NCBI RefSeq assembly: GCF_003992595.1
Contig: NZ_RZNA01000024.1
Coordinates: 1 to 64,000 of the forward strand
DNA length: 64,000 nt
From: Flagellimonas oceanensis
GTDB taxonomy: Bacteria > Bacteroidota > Bacteroidia > Flavobacteriales > Flavobacteriaceae
Reading direction: 5' to 3'
Shown: positions 36,337-44,711 of the stretch, in pieces
Layout: each line of letters opens with the position of its first letter
Position numbering within the stretch: the first letter of the stretch is position 1
The notes under the pieces: model-generated
Database searches by the model: none
The model's input: only the letters and a program-made list of their open reading frames with translations
What the model was told of the DNA's origin: nothing
Made by a program: the position numbers and the translations under genes

Positions 36337-37233
36337 ATGTCCTCTTCGACCCGATTAGACAGAGCCTACAAAAACGCCATGAAGATTCCGTTTGATGAGG
36401 ATTCCAAATTCATTTTTTTCAGTGACTGCCATCGCGGGGACAATAGTTTTGCGGATGACTTTGCCAATAATCGGAATATCTACTTCCATGCACTTAACCA
36501 TTATTATCGGGAGGGCTACACCTATATTGAACTTGGCGACGGGGACGAACTTTGGGAAAACATCAGTTTTGATTCCATTTTTGAAGCCCATAAAAATGTG
36601 TACCAACTTTTGCGAAGGTTCCATTTGGAAAAGCGGCTGCACATGCTCTGGGGAAATCACGATATGGTGTACCGCGACCCCGATTATGTGGACGAACACC
36701 TCTCCCATTATTTTGAACCCATCGATGGTTCGGACAAGGAGCTTTTTGAGGGCATTACCTATCACGAAGCACTGATTTTAAAGCATACGGAAACGGGGCA
36801 AGAACTTTTTTGCACCCATGGCCACCAAGCGGATTGGTGGAACTATGTCTGTTGGCGCATTGGCCGTTTTTTGGTTCGGGTTTTATGGAAACCGTTGCAG
36901 GTCGTAGGTATTGCCGACCCTACAAGTCCTGCCAAAAACTACAAAGAGCTCATTCGTATCGAAAAGCGCATCAAACGGTGGATTTTAAAAAAAGAGTTGC
37001 TCGTTACCTTAGCTGGGCATACCCATAGACCGCGCTTTCCCGAGCCGGGGCAGATTCCTTTTTTCAACGACGGTAGCTGCGTTCACCCAAGAAGCATCAC
37101 GGGCATCGAGATTGAAAAAGGTCAAATCTCTCTCATCAAATGGCATATTGATACCAAACCCGACGGCACCCTTCAAATTGTTAGGGTATTGTTGGAAGGT
37201 CCGGAAAAACTACAGGATTACATCGACCACTAG
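36337..37233 (+). CDS. Cytoplasmic calcineurin-like metallophosphoesterase
   Basis: A 298-aa phosphoesterase with all metal-ligand motifs in order: FIFFSDCHRGDNSF (D-x-H), YIELGDGDELWE (GD), LWGNHDMVYR (GNHD), LFCTHGHQADWW (H) and VTLAGHTHRPRF (GHxH). There is no signal peptide, so it should act in the cytosol, on a phosphoprotein, nucleotide or lipid that the sequence does not reveal. The frame is open upstream, and ATGs at 36280 and 36292 would give 317 or 313 residues; 36337 was preferred because the motifs begin soon after and a TATCTTTA stretch at 36285-36292 could be part of a promoter. It overlaps the convergent PLP-enzyme gene by 4 bp. Confidence 0.85.
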   Translation: MSSSTRLDRAYKNAMKIPFDEDSKFIFFSDCHRGDNSFADDFANNRNIYFHALNHYYREGYTYIELGDGDELWENISFDSIFEAHKNVYQLLRRFHLEKRLHMLWGNHDMVYRDPDYVDEHLSHYFEPIDGSDKELFEGITYHEALILKHTETGQELFCTHGHQADWWNYVCWRIGRFLVRVLWKPLQVVGIADPTSPAKNYKELIRIEKRIKRWILKKELLVTLAGHTHRPRFPEPGQIPFFNDGSCVHPRSITGIEIEKGQISLIKWHIDTKPDGTLQIVRVLLEGPEKLQDYIDH

Positions 37234-38489
37234 GCTCGTTTTGCCATCGTTTTGATGGCTCCCACAAATTGGTCCAATTCCTCCGTAGCGGTAAATACAT
37301 TAGGTGTTATCCGGCATCCGTGCACGTTTTCAAAATCAATGGCCACTGTCCATACATTGAATTCATCCAACAAGGTTTTGGCCATTTCGCTTGGTTTCAT
37401 GTTCGTGAGCCCCACATTGGCAATACCGCAGCTTCTATGTGGTTCAATTGGGGTATTAATGACCACATTCTCCACGTTCCGTAACTGGTCACTCCAATAC
37501 CGCTGCAAATAGCGCATGCGGTTTTCCTTCCGCTCCATGCCAATCATTTCTAGATAATCCACGGAATCAGTTATAGTTAGGTCAGTGTGCACAGGGTGGG
37601 TCCCGGTATGGTTCAGCCTGCGTATTTTGGTCTTGTCCTTTTCATGCTCGGCCAATAAGGGCCATATTTTGGGAATATGCTTTTCAGCCACATAAAGCAT
37701 GCCCGCCCCTAAAGGGGCGCAAAGCCATTTGTGCAAACTGGAACCGTAGTAATCGCAATCCAATTCGGCCAAGTCGACCTTTATATGTCCCACACAATGG
37801 GCTCCGTCCACCATAACCTCCACACCATGCGAATGTGCCATGTCACATATTTTTCTAATGGGTAGAATTTGACCCGTAACATTTACCATATGACAGACCA
37901 TTAACAACTTGGTCTTGGGTGTAATCTGCGATTCGTAGAGCGAAACAATTTCTTCATCCGATTCAGGATGGTTCGGCAAGGACACCTTTTTACAGACAAT
38001 TCCATAGCGTTCCTCCATTTGATGAAAATGTACTTGCATGGCCCCGTAATCCTGAACGGCGAAAACGGCTTCATCCCCTTTCTCCCATGGATAACCTCCG
38101 ATAATGGTATCCAAGGACTCCGTGGTGTTCCGGGTAATGACCAATTCCTTTTCCGAACAGTTGACCAATGCTGCCACACGTGCAGCAGCCTTTTTTTTAT
38201 TGTCCCATTGTACGGTTCGCATATAATAAGAACCTTCATAATTCACATGTGCCACGTGTTCCATGTATTTATTCAGAATGGGTGTGGGAATAATGTTGTA
38301 GTACCCACTTTCCAGATTGATGTAATCGGGTTTCAACCTATAATCTTCCCGTATTCGTTCCCAAAATGCCTCGCTGTCCCCATCCGGGTATGGTGCTACG
38401 GTTTTTGAAGAATTTTCAAGGGTAAATGGTAATAAAGGGGCGGCCATGGCGGCATTGCCCATATAGCGAAGGAACTGTCTCTTTTTCAT
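37230..38489 (-). CDS. Exported PLP-dependent class V aminotransferase-like enzyme
   Basis: A 419-aa fold-type I PLP enzyme of the aminotransferase class V (isopenicillin N epimerase/cysteine desulfurase-like) group. The internal-aldimine Lys lies in YYGSSLHKWLCAPLGAG (near residue 249); upstream are the PLP-phosphate segment ITRNTTESLD and the Asp-containing EVMVDGAHCVGH. The N-terminus MKKRQFLRYMGNAAMAAPLLPF looks like a Tat-type leader with KR in place of RR, so folded export with its cofactor is plausible. Reaction and substrate are unknown; epimerase, lyase and desulfurase activities are all possible. It is divergent from the AraC-family gene and ends 4 bp inside the metallophosphoesterase gene. 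Confidence 0.85.
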   Translation of the reverse strand: MKKRQFLRYMGNAAMAAPLLPFTLENSSKTVAPYPDGDSEAFWERIREDYRLKPDYINLESGYYNIIPTPILNKYMEHVAHVNYEGSYYMRTVQWDNKKKAAARVAALVNCSEKELVITRNTTESLDTIIGGYPWEKGDEAVFAVQDYGAMQVHFHQMEERYGIVCKKVSLPNHPESDEEIVSLYESQITPKTKLLMVCHMVNVTGQILPIRKICDMAHSHGVEVMVDGAHCVGHIKVDLAELDCDYYGSSLHKWLCAPLGAGMLYVAEKHIPKIWPLLAEHEKDKTKIRRLNHTGTHPVHTDLTITDSVDYLEMIGMERKENRMRYLQRYWSDQLRNVENVVINTPIEPHRSCGIANVGLTNMKPSEMAKTLLDEFNVWTVAIDFENVHGCRITPNVFTATEELDQFVGAIKTMAKRA

Positions 38490-38565
38490 TTTGGTCGGGT
38501 TGATTAAAAAAAGATTGGTAATTTTCGATTTTAGTTGACTCCAAGATACAATTTACGCCCATACC

Positions 38566-39729
38566 ATGGATGATGTAAAGGTTATATTTGATCAAATCCC
38601 TATTCGCCACGACCTTGCGTCACATATTATGCTTTTGGGTATAGTACAAGGGTTTTTCCTCGCCTTTGTGATTTTTTTGAGAGCGAAACGAAAATCGGCC
38701 ATCAACCTGTTCGGATGGTCACTTTTAGTGCAATGTTTGGTGTTTTTGGATGTGTACCTGTGCTACACCGGGCTCATGAAGTATATAATCCAATTCAACG
38801 ATTCCACCGAATTTTTAGTGCTATTGATTACACCCACGCTGTATTTTTTCCTGTATACCCTATTGGAACGGAAGCCCATTACCTTTAAAAAGTTTTGGCC
38901 CCATTTTTTGCTTCCCCTGTTCTATGTGGTCTCTCAATTCAACTATCACACAAGCCCTGTTGAAGTTAAACTCAATGCCTATTTAAGTGCATACCACCGA
39001 AGTCTGGGTTTTGTCGATGTTCCTGAGGGCTTTGATTATTCGTACCACTATATCAAGGACCAATTTAGGTGGCTCGTACTGTTCAGTTTTGCATTTTACC
39101 TTGTTTTGTCATTAATGTTGGTCATTAGAACCAGAAAAAAAGGATGGACTTCCTCCAAAAACATTAAAGTGGACAAATACATTTTCTCCAGAAACACGGT
39201 TATTTTCTTTTTTGTGCTGATGCTGACCTTATTCATCATTTACCTGAACTATGATGATGATGGTGGGGATCATATTATCGGAATGATACAGACCGTTACC
39301 ATCTTTTTTACATCATTCTTTATTCTTTCGGAATCACGCTTTTTTGAAAAATCATGGATTGCGGACAAATACGAGACTCTGACCAATAATTCCATTCAGT
39401 TTGAAACCCTTGAGCATTTTATCTCCGAATCCCGGTATTATTCCCAGCAAGAAATCAGCCTTAAAAAAGTGGCAGAACAATTGGGCACCAATGGCAATAC
39501 TGTTTCCAAACTCATCAATTCCGAAACTGGCACCAATTTCAACGACTACATCAACCAAAAACGGATTGCTTTGGCCAAAGAACGATTATTGGATAATGAA
39601 TTCAAGCAACTTACAGTGGAAGCTATTGGGGAATCCGTAGGGTTTAAATCAAAATCAGCCTTTTACAATGCCTTTAAAAAACATACCGGACAATCCCCAT
39701 CCGCATTTATGAAGCAAAATAGGATGTAA
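38566..39729 (+). CDS. Membrane-anchored AraC-family transcriptional regulator
   Basis: A 387-aa protein with about seven hydrophobic helices between residues 15 and 255 (for example ASHIMLLGIVQGFFLAFVIF and FLVLLITPTLYFFLYTLL) and a C-terminal AraC-type double helix-turn-helix (residues about 285-385). The DNA-binding part shows ISLKKVAEQLGTNGNTVSKLIN and AIGESVGFKSKSAFYNAFKKHTGQSPSAF. Such membrane-tethered AraC regulators are common in Bacteroidetes and may respond to a signal in the membrane. Targets cannot be deduced; the divergent PLP enzyme gene (76 bp away) is a candidate. Confidence 0.9.
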   Translation: MDDVKVIFDQIPIRHDLASHIMLLGIVQGFFLAFVIFLRAKRKSAINLFGWSLLVQCLVFLDVYLCYTGLMKYIIQFNDSTEFLVLLITPTLYFFLYTLLERKPITFKKFWPHFLLPLFYVVSQFNYHTSPVEVKLNAYLSAYHRSLGFVDVPEGFDYSYHYIKDQFRWLVLFSFAFYLVLSLMLVIRTRKKGWTSSKNIKVDKYIFSRNTVIFFFVLMLTLFIIYLNYDDDGGDHIIGMIQTVTIFFTSFFILSESRFFEKSWIADKYETLTNNSIQFETLEHFISESRYYSQQEISLKKVAEQLGTNGNTVSKLINSETGTNFNDYINQKRIALAKERLLDNEFKQLTVEAIGESVGFKSKSAFYNAFKKHTGQSPSAFMKQNRM

Positions 39730-39819
39730 TTTCTCCATAATTGCAATTCAGGACGTTTCCCAAGCCAAAAAATAAGTCTGTTTTACCATCCCTTTCCATC
39801 TTTGGAAAAAATTTTTAAG

Positions 39820-40956
39820 ATGAACACCACGATTAGGCGTTACGATTTGGATTGGCTCCGTGTGATTGTATTTGGGCTACTTATTTTTTATCACGTAGGG
39901 ATGTTTTTTGTGCCCTGGGGCTGGCACCTCAAAAACAATGAGATATACGACTGGCTTCGTTGGCCCATGTTGTTCCTGAACCAATGGCGCTTGCCCATAC
40001 TTTTTATGATTTCTGGCATGGGAACCTACTACGCTTTGGGAAAAAGAAGCATGGGTAAATTTGTGTGGGAGCGTTTCCTACGTTTGGGGATTCCCTTGGT
40101 AGCAGGTATGATTTTGATTGTGCCCCCACAAGTATATTTTGAACGTTTGGCAGAAGGGCAATTTTCAGGTTCGTATTGGGAATATTTTACCACGATTGCA
40201 TTTGATGGAGTTTATCCCGTAGGCAACCTGAGCTGGCACCACTTATGGTTTTTGCCTTATCTTTTGGTGTTTTCCTGGGTATTGGCCCCATTATTTGTTT
40301 ATCTGAGAAGGCATCAGACCCTTTTTATCGAATGGATCAAAAGGTTGATTCAAAAAACTTGGGGAATCTATGTATTTGTGATTCCGCTCTACTTTGTGGA
40401 ATCCTTGGTTGAACCCTTTTTCCCTGTTACCCATGCCTTGGTCGATGATTGGTTCAATTTCATATTCAGTATTATCCTCTTCTTTTATGGTTTCATATTG
40501 ATAGCCACGGGAGACGTATTTTGGCAAACGGTCGCCAAAGTGAAGCAAAAAGCACTTGCCTTGGGCATCATTGGGTTTTCAGGTCAATTGATTATTTGGT
40601 TGTTTTTTGAAGATAGTTATGTCATTCATTTTACTGAAGCTTTGTTGAAAGTAGTCAATCTCTGGTCATGGATATTGGTGCTTTTTGCCTACGCTTCGCA
40701 GTATCTGAACAAGCCGAGTAAAGGTTTGGCCTATTCAAACAGGGCGGTTTATCCCTTCTATATTTTGCACCAAACGGTCACCATTGCAATTGCCTATTAT
40801 TTGATGGATTTGGACTGGGGATTTGTGCCAAAAGCACTTATTTTGGTTGTGGGTACGTTTGGAATCAGTTGGTTGATCTACGACTTGATTATTTTACGCA
40901 TTCCGATACTGCATCCACTGTTTGGACTTAAAAAGAAAAAGCCCGCTAAAATATAG
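39820..40956 (+). CDS. Acyltransferase-3 family membrane protein
   Basis: A 378-aa protein with about ten membrane helices, matching the acyltransferase 3 family (OpgC/OafA-like). The N-terminal motif RRYDLDWLRVIVFGLLIFYH contains the characteristic R-x-x-x-LDWLR and a His that is conserved in the first helix (FYHVGMFF). The central NLSWHHLWFLPYLLVFSWVLAPL is also typical. These proteins transfer acyl groups to glycans or other exported molecules; the substrate is unknown. The start is the ATG at 39820; a TTG at 39802 would add six residues. Its stop codon lies inside a hairpin that terminates the convergent gene. Confidence 0.88.
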   Translation: MNTTIRRYDLDWLRVIVFGLLIFYHVGMFFVPWGWHLKNNEIYDWLRWPMLFLNQWRLPILFMISGMGTYYALGKRSMGKFVWERFLRLGIPLVAGMILIVPPQVYFERLAEGQFSGSYWEYFTTIAFDGVYPVGNLSWHHLWFLPYLLVFSWVLAPLFVYLRRHQTLFIEWIKRLIQKTWGIYVFVIPLYFVESLVEPFFPVTHALVDDWFNFIFSIILFFYGFILIATGDVFWQTVAKVKQKALALGIIGFSGQLIIWLFFEDSYVIHFTEALLKVVNLWSWILVLFAYASQYLNKPSKGLAYSNRAVYPFYILHQTVTIAIAYYLMDLDWGFVPKALILVVGTFGISWLIYDLIILRIPILHPLFGLKKKKPAKI

Positions 40957-40961
40957 CGGGC
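40932..40961 (-). terminator. Rho-independent terminator for the convergent OMP gene
   Basis: Read on the minus strand, an 8-bp perfect stem GCCCGCTA/TAGCGGGC with a 5-base loop is followed by TTTTTCTTTTT. The hairpin begins 14 bp after the OMP stop and overlaps the last codons and stop of the plus-strand acyltransferase gene. On the plus strand the T run after it (CTTTTTT) starts 10 bases away, so terminating in that direction is less certain. Confidence 0.75.
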
Positions 40962-40975
40962 CATTCCATGCTTTT

Positions 40976-41632
40976 TTAGAAATAGTAGGAGAGTCCAAAT
41001 AAAATATTGGATGAATCCAAACCTAAATCAAATCCATTTGAGGTAGTTTCGGCTCCATTGCTTTCTATTTTATTCGAAGAATATTGTAATATGCCAAAGG
41101 AAGATTCCAAAGCTAATTTATGGGAAACGAAGAAGGTAATCCCTGGTCTAAACGCTACATAAAATTGATCTGATTCCGTGGTGGACCTGTTTGTTTGGTT
41201 CGTGATGTTCTCGGACCATGAACCAACATACCCAGCCTCACCTTGAGCATAGAACAACAGATTCTTTCCCAAACCATAGTACTTTCGAACATAAGGTGCA
41301 AAAGTAAAGGCCTCTGTTTTGCTTTCTGATTGATTAAAATTTGGCTGTTGCGCCAAATCATTTTCAACTTTTGTTCGGTTATATCCGGTCCTTAAGCCAA
41401 CCATCAAGTTTTCCGAGAAAGCATAGCCCATTCTAGGAAAAAATCCTACCGAAAATCTATCGGCATCAAGTGAAGATCCGTCGTTTTGTGATTCTGCATT
41501 GTAGGTGCTTAAATTGGCTTCGATACCCAAATTCCAGGTTCCTTTGGAAATTGTTCGTTTGTCTTCATCCGAATTTTGGGCTTGAAGGGTTGCAAAGCCC
41601 AGCAATAGGGCAAAAAATAATACTCGTTTCAT
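40976..41632 (-). CDS. Small outer-membrane beta-barrel protein
   Basis: A 218-aa secreted protein: signal peptide MKRVLFFALLLGFATLQAQ, a mature part of alternating amphipathic strands (WNLGIEANLSTYN, RFSVGFFPRMGYAF, LMVGLRTGYNRT, LLFYAQGEAGYVG, FYVAFRPGITFF), and a terminal aromatic ending SNILFGLSYYF. This is the pattern of an OmpA-like or OmpW-like eight-stranded barrel (porin-family 'outer membrane beta-barrel' proteins). No function can be inferred. The ATG at 41632 is used because the signal peptide begins there; the frame is open 13 codons further upstream. Confidence 0.8.
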   Translation of the reverse strand: MKRVLFFALLLGFATLQAQNSDEDKRTISKGTWNLGIEANLSTYNAESQNDGSSLDADRFSVGFFPRMGYAFSENLMVGLRTGYNRTKVENDLAQQPNFNQSESKTEAFTFAPYVRKYYGLGKNLLFYAQGEAGYVGSWSENITNQTNRSTTESDQFYVAFRPGITFFVSHKLALESSFGILQYSSNKIESNGAETTSNGFDLGLDSSNILFGLSYYF

Positions 41633-41811
41633 TTTAATTGGATTTAAAAGGTTAAAGCTGAAAATCATCAAGCATTATTCCCCTTTTTCTTAAAGAATAT
41701 TATTTGTGAAGACTTTAACGAGCCCTTGTTTTTTATCGATTTAACTCCAATTTATAATGTTGATGGCAAGGTATTTGCTAAATTTATAATTGGATTATCA
41801 GCCATCTTGCC

Positions 41812-42474
41812 ATGAAAAAGAAGTTTTATATTGTATTGGGATCAGTTCTATTCAGCCTGCCCATGTTCGCTCAGGGTGATATGCCCACAACCCGACCGTT
41901 GAAGATTGGCGAGAAAAACAATCTCGATGTAAAGGCAAGCAATCAAGGGACTTTGCTTCGCATGCCTTCCGTGTTAGATGAAAATTTTATTTCCAAAAAC
42001 GAGAAACCAGGTGTTAAAATGTTACCGGACCGTGAACTTTTACAAGCCGGTCACGATATGATCATTGACCCCAAAGTGAAGGAAAAAAGAGAAAAAGGGG
42101 CCAACGAACATTTTGGCGATCAATATTTAGGTGATTTTAAAACCACCGCCAAGTTTGTGGGCATTGTGGCCCGAGACCACGAATATGTGGATGGTGACCG
42201 TATCAAGATCTACGTAAACGGAGAAGTAGTAGAATACAATATGCTCTTATCCGGTTCTTATAAAGGTATTAACTTGGATTTGGTCAAAGGCTTTAACCGT
42301 GTGGAATTTGAAGCCCTCAACCAAGGCTCTTCGGGTCCGAACACGGCACAAGTGGTCGTAACGGACGATAAAGGCGTGGTTATCCACAACAACCGCTGGA
42401 ATTTGTCCACAGGTTCCAAAGCCAGCCTCATCATTGTTAAGGAAGAAGATGGTGAACTAAAAAAAAGCAACTAG
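41812..42474 (+). CDS. Secreted protein of unknown function
   Basis: A 220-aa protein with a signal peptide (MKKKFYIVLGSVLFSLPMFAQG). The mature part has no Cys and no recognised catalytic motif. Its second half (TTAKFVGIVARDHEYVDGDRIKI, then VNGEVVEYNMLLSGSYKGI and FNRVEFEALNQGSSGPNTAQV) reads like a beta-sandwich. I do not recognise a named family. It stands alone on the plus strand, 180 bp after the divergent beta-barrel gene start and 7 bp before the convergent acylase stop. Confidence 0.7.
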   Translation: MKKKFYIVLGSVLFSLPMFAQGDMPTTRPLKIGEKNNLDVKASNQGTLLRMPSVLDENFISKNEKPGVKMLPDRELLQAGHDMIIDPKVKEKREKGANEHFGDQYLGDFKTTAKFVGIVARDHEYVDGDRIKIYVNGEVVEYNMLLSGSYKGINLDLVKGFNRVEFEALNQGSSGPNTAQVVVTDDKGVVIHNNRWNLSTGSKASLIIVKEEDGELKKSN

Positions 42475-42481
42475 TTCATAA

Positions 42482-44659
42482 TCAGTACTTCTCTCCCGGC
42501 GAATAGGTTACTTCCGCTCGTTTTAGCACATCTTCCTTGTAATAAGCTGCATCTTTGAATTCCATATCGGCGTAGCGTTGCGCTTGATCATTAAAATGTG
42601 GCGACTCAGGGTCTCCACTCTGACCCCCAGCCAACATGGTTTTTGCCTTTACTTTATCCCCAAATTCCACAGCAGCTACAAAACTATTACCGCGGGTACC
42701 ATAAATCTTTTTGGTATTGTTGGAATAACGAGCTCCGTAAGCAGCCAAGGCACCCCATCTTCCACTGGCAAAACCAATCGGAATACTTGGTTTGTCATCA
42801 TCAAACGCTTGGCGGATATCACCATTCAAACGCTGGTACCGATTCACTTCGCCCCAAGGCATCTTCCAAGTTCCGAAATCACTTTCAAGATTATCCAAGA
42901 CCTGCTTAAAGAGTTCCACCCTTCGCTCAGAAGACATCCATTTTTCATTGTTATTAAACAGTTCTAATTGAGTGGGGCGAGTTTTCATTTTTCCAGTCAA
43001 TGCTGATGTCCAAAAAATTGTTCCATAATAATGAGCCAAAGTCATGGCAATGGATTCTTCAGAAGTGGTATAATCCCAATTACGCAAAACGTCGATTGCC
43101 TCCTCCAGTTCAGGGTTTGGGTTTTCATCATAAGCCTTTACCAAGCCGGGAATCAACGCCTCAAAAGCCGGCAAATAAGGATCGTGTGCCAATTCAATAA
43201 GTTCGTCCAAAGTATATCCGCTTCGGCCTGTCAGCAATTCAATGGCATGGATGCCCCTAAAGTTTTCTTGGTCCACGGACATATAATTGGGGTAATCTTC
43301 ACGCTTTGGACTAAACTCCAGCGCGGATGTATAAGGTGTGGAATTACAGTTTTGAATCCAACCATTTTCTGGGTTCAGCACCAAAATATTTTCATCCACT
43401 GTATGGAGTCCTTGCCAATCGGTTTTGGGATTACTACCGTCCACTGGCTCGGTATAATCAAAGATGGTATCGCGCTTGGGCACAAAATTTCCATGGAAAT
43501 AGGCAATATTCCCTTCTGCATCGGCATAAACGGTATTATTGGAGGAATTGGTTCGAATATCCATCATCTCTCTGAAACCATCATAACCATCTTGTTTGGT
43601 ACGAATATAGGATTGCTCCAAAGCTTTTACGGGCTCCCACATCATGGCGGAAGCCGTCCATTGACCACCCACTTGATGGGTAATCGGACCGTGGTGGGTA
43701 CTATACATTGGGAAGGTTCTCTCCTTCATGCTGTCCCCATCCTTATAAGTTAAGGTCACTGAACTTGAATCCACAGGTTTCAATTCCTCCCCGTACTGAT
43801 AAAATAGTTTTCCATCATTTTTAACGATGGTCTCCTTGAACTCATCCATCACATCGGTATAGGTTGAAGTGTGCATCCATCCCGTTTTTTCATTAAAGCC
43901 TTGGTACACAAAAAACTGTCCCCAAGTAACAGCGCCGTAGGCATTCAATCCTTCTTCGCTAACCACATGCACTTCACCTCTAAAGTAGAATGAGGTATGG
44001 GGGTTGATCAATAACATCGCATTTCCAGATTCCGTCAAGTCTCCAGAAATAGCGATTCCATTCGAACCTTGTGGCTCGGCCATCTCTTCCTCTTTTTTGA
44101 GCTGAAGCGCTTCCATTTCCGGTAATTCCATACCGCTTTCGTAAAAGCTTTTGATTTTTCGCGTCGATATCCGTTCGATATCCCCTCCAATAGACCCCTC
44201 ACTGAAATACATGGGCATCCACGGTTCAAAACGGGTAAATAATTTGGGTTCGATCTCAGGGTGGGTATGCAAGTAGTAGTTGATTCCATCGGCAAAGGCA
44301 TCACAAAGTTCCTTTAGCCACTCGGGACTGTTTTCGTAATTGGCCCTAGCCTCTTCTTCTGTCATAAAAAGCTTGGCCCGAAGGTCACTGTACAAGGCAT
44401 CTTCCCCTTCCACCTCGGCCAAACGCCCAGTGGCCCAAATATAATTTTGTTCCACACGGTTAAAATCATCCTCGCATTGCGCGTAGAGCAATCCAAATAC
44501 TGCATCCGCATCCGTCTTTCCATAAATATGAGGCACTCCAAAATCATCTCGAATGATGGTAATATTTTCCGCTTGTGCTTCCCATTGTTCCACCTCCGTT
44601 TGAGGCTTTTCGGAACAAGAAATAAATAGAAAAAGTGCTGCAAGGATTGTAACTCTCAT
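42482..44659 (-). CDS. Penicillin-acylase-family (Ntn-hydrolase) lipoprotein
   Basis: A 725-aa N-terminal-nucleophile hydrolase. The leader MRVTILAALFLFISCSEKP has a lipobox Cys at 15. The alpha-chain-like part begins ITIIRDDFGVPHIYGKTDADAVFGLLYAQCEDDFNR (motif level: DDFGVPHI). The likely autoproteolysis site is G-S199 in AEPQGSNGIAISGD, where Ser becomes the nucleophile of the beta-chain; GRSGY and NCNSTPYTS further on are family-like. Members hydrolyse amides, including beta-lactams, acyl-homoserine lactones and N-acyl amino acids; the substrate is unknown here. The start at 44659 is preferred to 44785, which would overlap the TPM gene. It follows the TPM gene by 52 bp. Confidence 0.9.
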   Translation of the reverse strand: MRVTILAALFLFISCSEKPQTEVEQWEAQAENITIIRDDFGVPHIYGKTDADAVFGLLYAQCEDDFNRVEQNYIWATGRLAEVEGEDALYSDLRAKLFMTEEEARANYENSPEWLKELCDAFADGINYYLHTHPEIEPKLFTRFEPWMPMYFSEGSIGGDIERISTRKIKSFYESGMELPEMEALQLKKEEEMAEPQGSNGIAISGDLTESGNAMLLINPHTSFYFRGEVHVVSEEGLNAYGAVTWGQFFVYQGFNEKTGWMHTSTYTDVMDEFKETIVKNDGKLFYQYGEELKPVDSSSVTLTYKDGDSMKERTFPMYSTHHGPITHQVGGQWTASAMMWEPVKALEQSYIRTKQDGYDGFREMMDIRTNSSNNTVYADAEGNIAYFHGNFVPKRDTIFDYTEPVDGSNPKTDWQGLHTVDENILVLNPENGWIQNCNSTPYTSALEFSPKREDYPNYMSVDQENFRGIHAIELLTGRSGYTLDELIELAHDPYLPAFEALIPGLVKAYDENPNPELEEAIDVLRNWDYTTSEESIAMTLAHYYGTIFWTSALTGKMKTRPTQLELFNNNEKWMSSERRVELFKQVLDNLESDFGTWKMPWGEVNRYQRLNGDIRQAFDDDKPSIPIGFASGRWGALAAYGARYSNNTKKIYGTRGNSFVAAVEFGDKVKAKTMLAGGQSGDPESPHFNDQAQRYADMEFKDAAYYKEDVLKRAEVTYSPGEKY

Positions 44660-44711
44660 ATCGGGGATTGGTTTAGTTAGTTTTTGTGAAAATACGGTAA
44701 ATCGGAAACAA

